From the NCBI GenBank assembly GCA_964505995.1, contig CAZDLB010000009.1, forward strand, positions 1 to 23,636: a stretch of 23,636 bases of DNA, read 5' to 3'. Numbering within the stretch: the stretch's first letter is position 1; every line of letters begins with the position of its first letter. Positions 23,032-23,636 of this stretch are shown piece after piece. The position numbers were made by a program, and so were the translations under genes. This stretch comes from JAJRVH01 sp964505995. GTDB lineage: Bacteria; Pseudomonadota; Zetaproteobacteria; Mariprofundales; Mariprofundaceae. Below the pieces are notes generated by a model. It was not told where the DNA came from and made no database searches. It saw only the letters and a list, made by a program, of their open reading frames with translations.

Positions 23032-23636
23032 ATGCAGACACGGATTGCTTCAACACAACAGGTCGATGAGCGCATCGCCTTCATCGGCAAAACCTATGGC
23101 TATCTGGCGCTGTGCGTCGGTGCCGGCAGCATTGGCGCCTGGCTGTCGATGGGGCTCGCCTTTCCGCAACAGCATCCGTGGATCACGCTGTTTGCGATGA
23201 TCGGAGCGATCTTCGCGGTGCAGGCCGTCCGTCATGTCCCGGGGGTGAATCTGGTTGCGCTGCTGGGCTTCGGCGCCCTGACCGGCTTTGCCATTTCGCC
23301 GCTCGTCGGCCTGGTTTCGGCCAGGTCCCCGATGCTGGTCATGCAGGCCTTCATGACCACGGCCGTGGCCTTTGTCGCGCTCAGCGCCTACACCTTCGTC
23401 TCCCGCAGAAACTTCTCGTTTCTGAAGGGCTTCGTCTGGACGGGTCTGGTGGCGATGATCGTGCTCGGCCTGCTCAACGCGTTCGTCTTTGAGTCCGGCA
23501 CGCTGGCGCTGGCGATGGCCGGCATGGGCGTACTGCTGTTCTCGGCCTTCATCCTCTACGATACCTCCAGCGTGCTGCGCGAGTATCCCTCGGATGAATC
23601 CATTGCCGCCGCCCTGACCCTGTATCTGGATGTCTT
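23032..23636 (+). CDS. Bax inhibitor-1/YccA family membrane protein (3' end off window)
   Basis: Multi-pass inner-membrane protein; E. coli YccA binds and modulates the FtsH protease, and the wider family includes calcium-leak channels. I translated 201 codons to the right edge with no stop; E. coli YccA has 219, so the end is just beyond. The protein opens with MQTRIASTQQVDERIAFIGK and has about six membrane segments. GFAISPLV, SRRNFSFLKGFVW and LLFSAFILYDTSSVL with the acidic C-terminal stretch fit the family. The ATG has GGAG seven to eight bases upstream. The fxsA neighbour is also a membrane-quality-type gene, but a joint role is not established. Confidence 0.93.
   Translation, partial: MQTRIASTQQVDERIAFIGKTYGYLALCVGAGSIGAWLSMGLAFPQQHPWITLFAMIGAIFAVQAVRHVPGVNLVALLGFGALTGFAISPLVGLVSARSPMLVMQAFMTTAVAFVALSAYTFVSRRNFSFLKGFVWTGLVAMIVLGLLNAFVFESGTLALAMAGMGVLLFSAFILYDTSSVLREYPSDESIAAALTLYLDV

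Overview
The window is a GC-rich stretch of bacterial chromosome and reads as ordinary core genome from a proteobacterium. A gammaproteobacterium (or a close relative) is most likely. The reasons are the lepA-lepB-DUF4845-rnc and era-recO-pdxJ-acpS gene strings, a priB-type OB-fold gene between rpsF and rpsR, the dnaB-alr pair, a FieF-type metal exporter and an AmpD amidase. I cannot place it more finely. No phage, transposon, CRISPR array, tRNA or rRNA gene is visible. Two 100-base N runs show a draft, possibly metagenomic, scaffold.

Layout. Positions 1-5726 lie on the minus strand. Read in the direction of transcription they give ampD, a Crp/Fnr-type regulator, era, recO, pdxJ, acpS and nnr; nnr is cut by the left edge. 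Positions 5833-7744 are on the plus strand: a patatin-like phospholipase and a FieF-like cation exporter. Positions 7749-11566 are minus again: lepA, lepB, a DUF4845 membrane protein and rnc. In many relatives rnc runs straight into era; here the string is split by about 3.4 kb holding fieF-like, patatin, ampD and the Crp/Fnr gene. From 11825 to the right edge everything is on the plus strand: rpsF, priB, rpsR, DUF2232, rplI, dnaB, alr, mlaE, mlaF, mlaD, a TPR lipoprotein, a GCS2-type carboxylate-amine ligase, an M20 amidohydrolase, fxsA and a YccA/Bax-inhibitor gene cut by the right edge.

Functions. The left part covers NAD(P)HX repair, ACP activation, vitamin B6 synthesis, recombination and ribosome/rRNA maturation. 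The lepA block covers translation quality control, protein export and RNA processing. The rpsF block joins ribosomal proteins with replication restart and the replicative helicase. From alr onward the theme is the envelope: D-alanine supply, an MCE-type lipid transporter, and then a tightly overlapping lipoprotein-ligase-amidohydrolase tail whose role is not obvious.

Main observations. (1) The first N gap is flanked by two identical 55-bp copies; collapsing them restores an intact 227-aa RNase III, so it is an assembly artefact. (2) The rpsF leader can fold into a structure like the S6:S18 autoregulatory motif, with a CCG in the internal loop and the Shine-Dalgarno sequence in the basal stem. 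(3) mlaEFD, the TPR lipoprotein, the ligase and the M20 hydrolase form a chain of start/stop overlaps, the most unusual functional grouping here. (4) The Crp/Fnr-type regulator carries five cysteines, all in its sensor half, and is translationally coupled to ampD.
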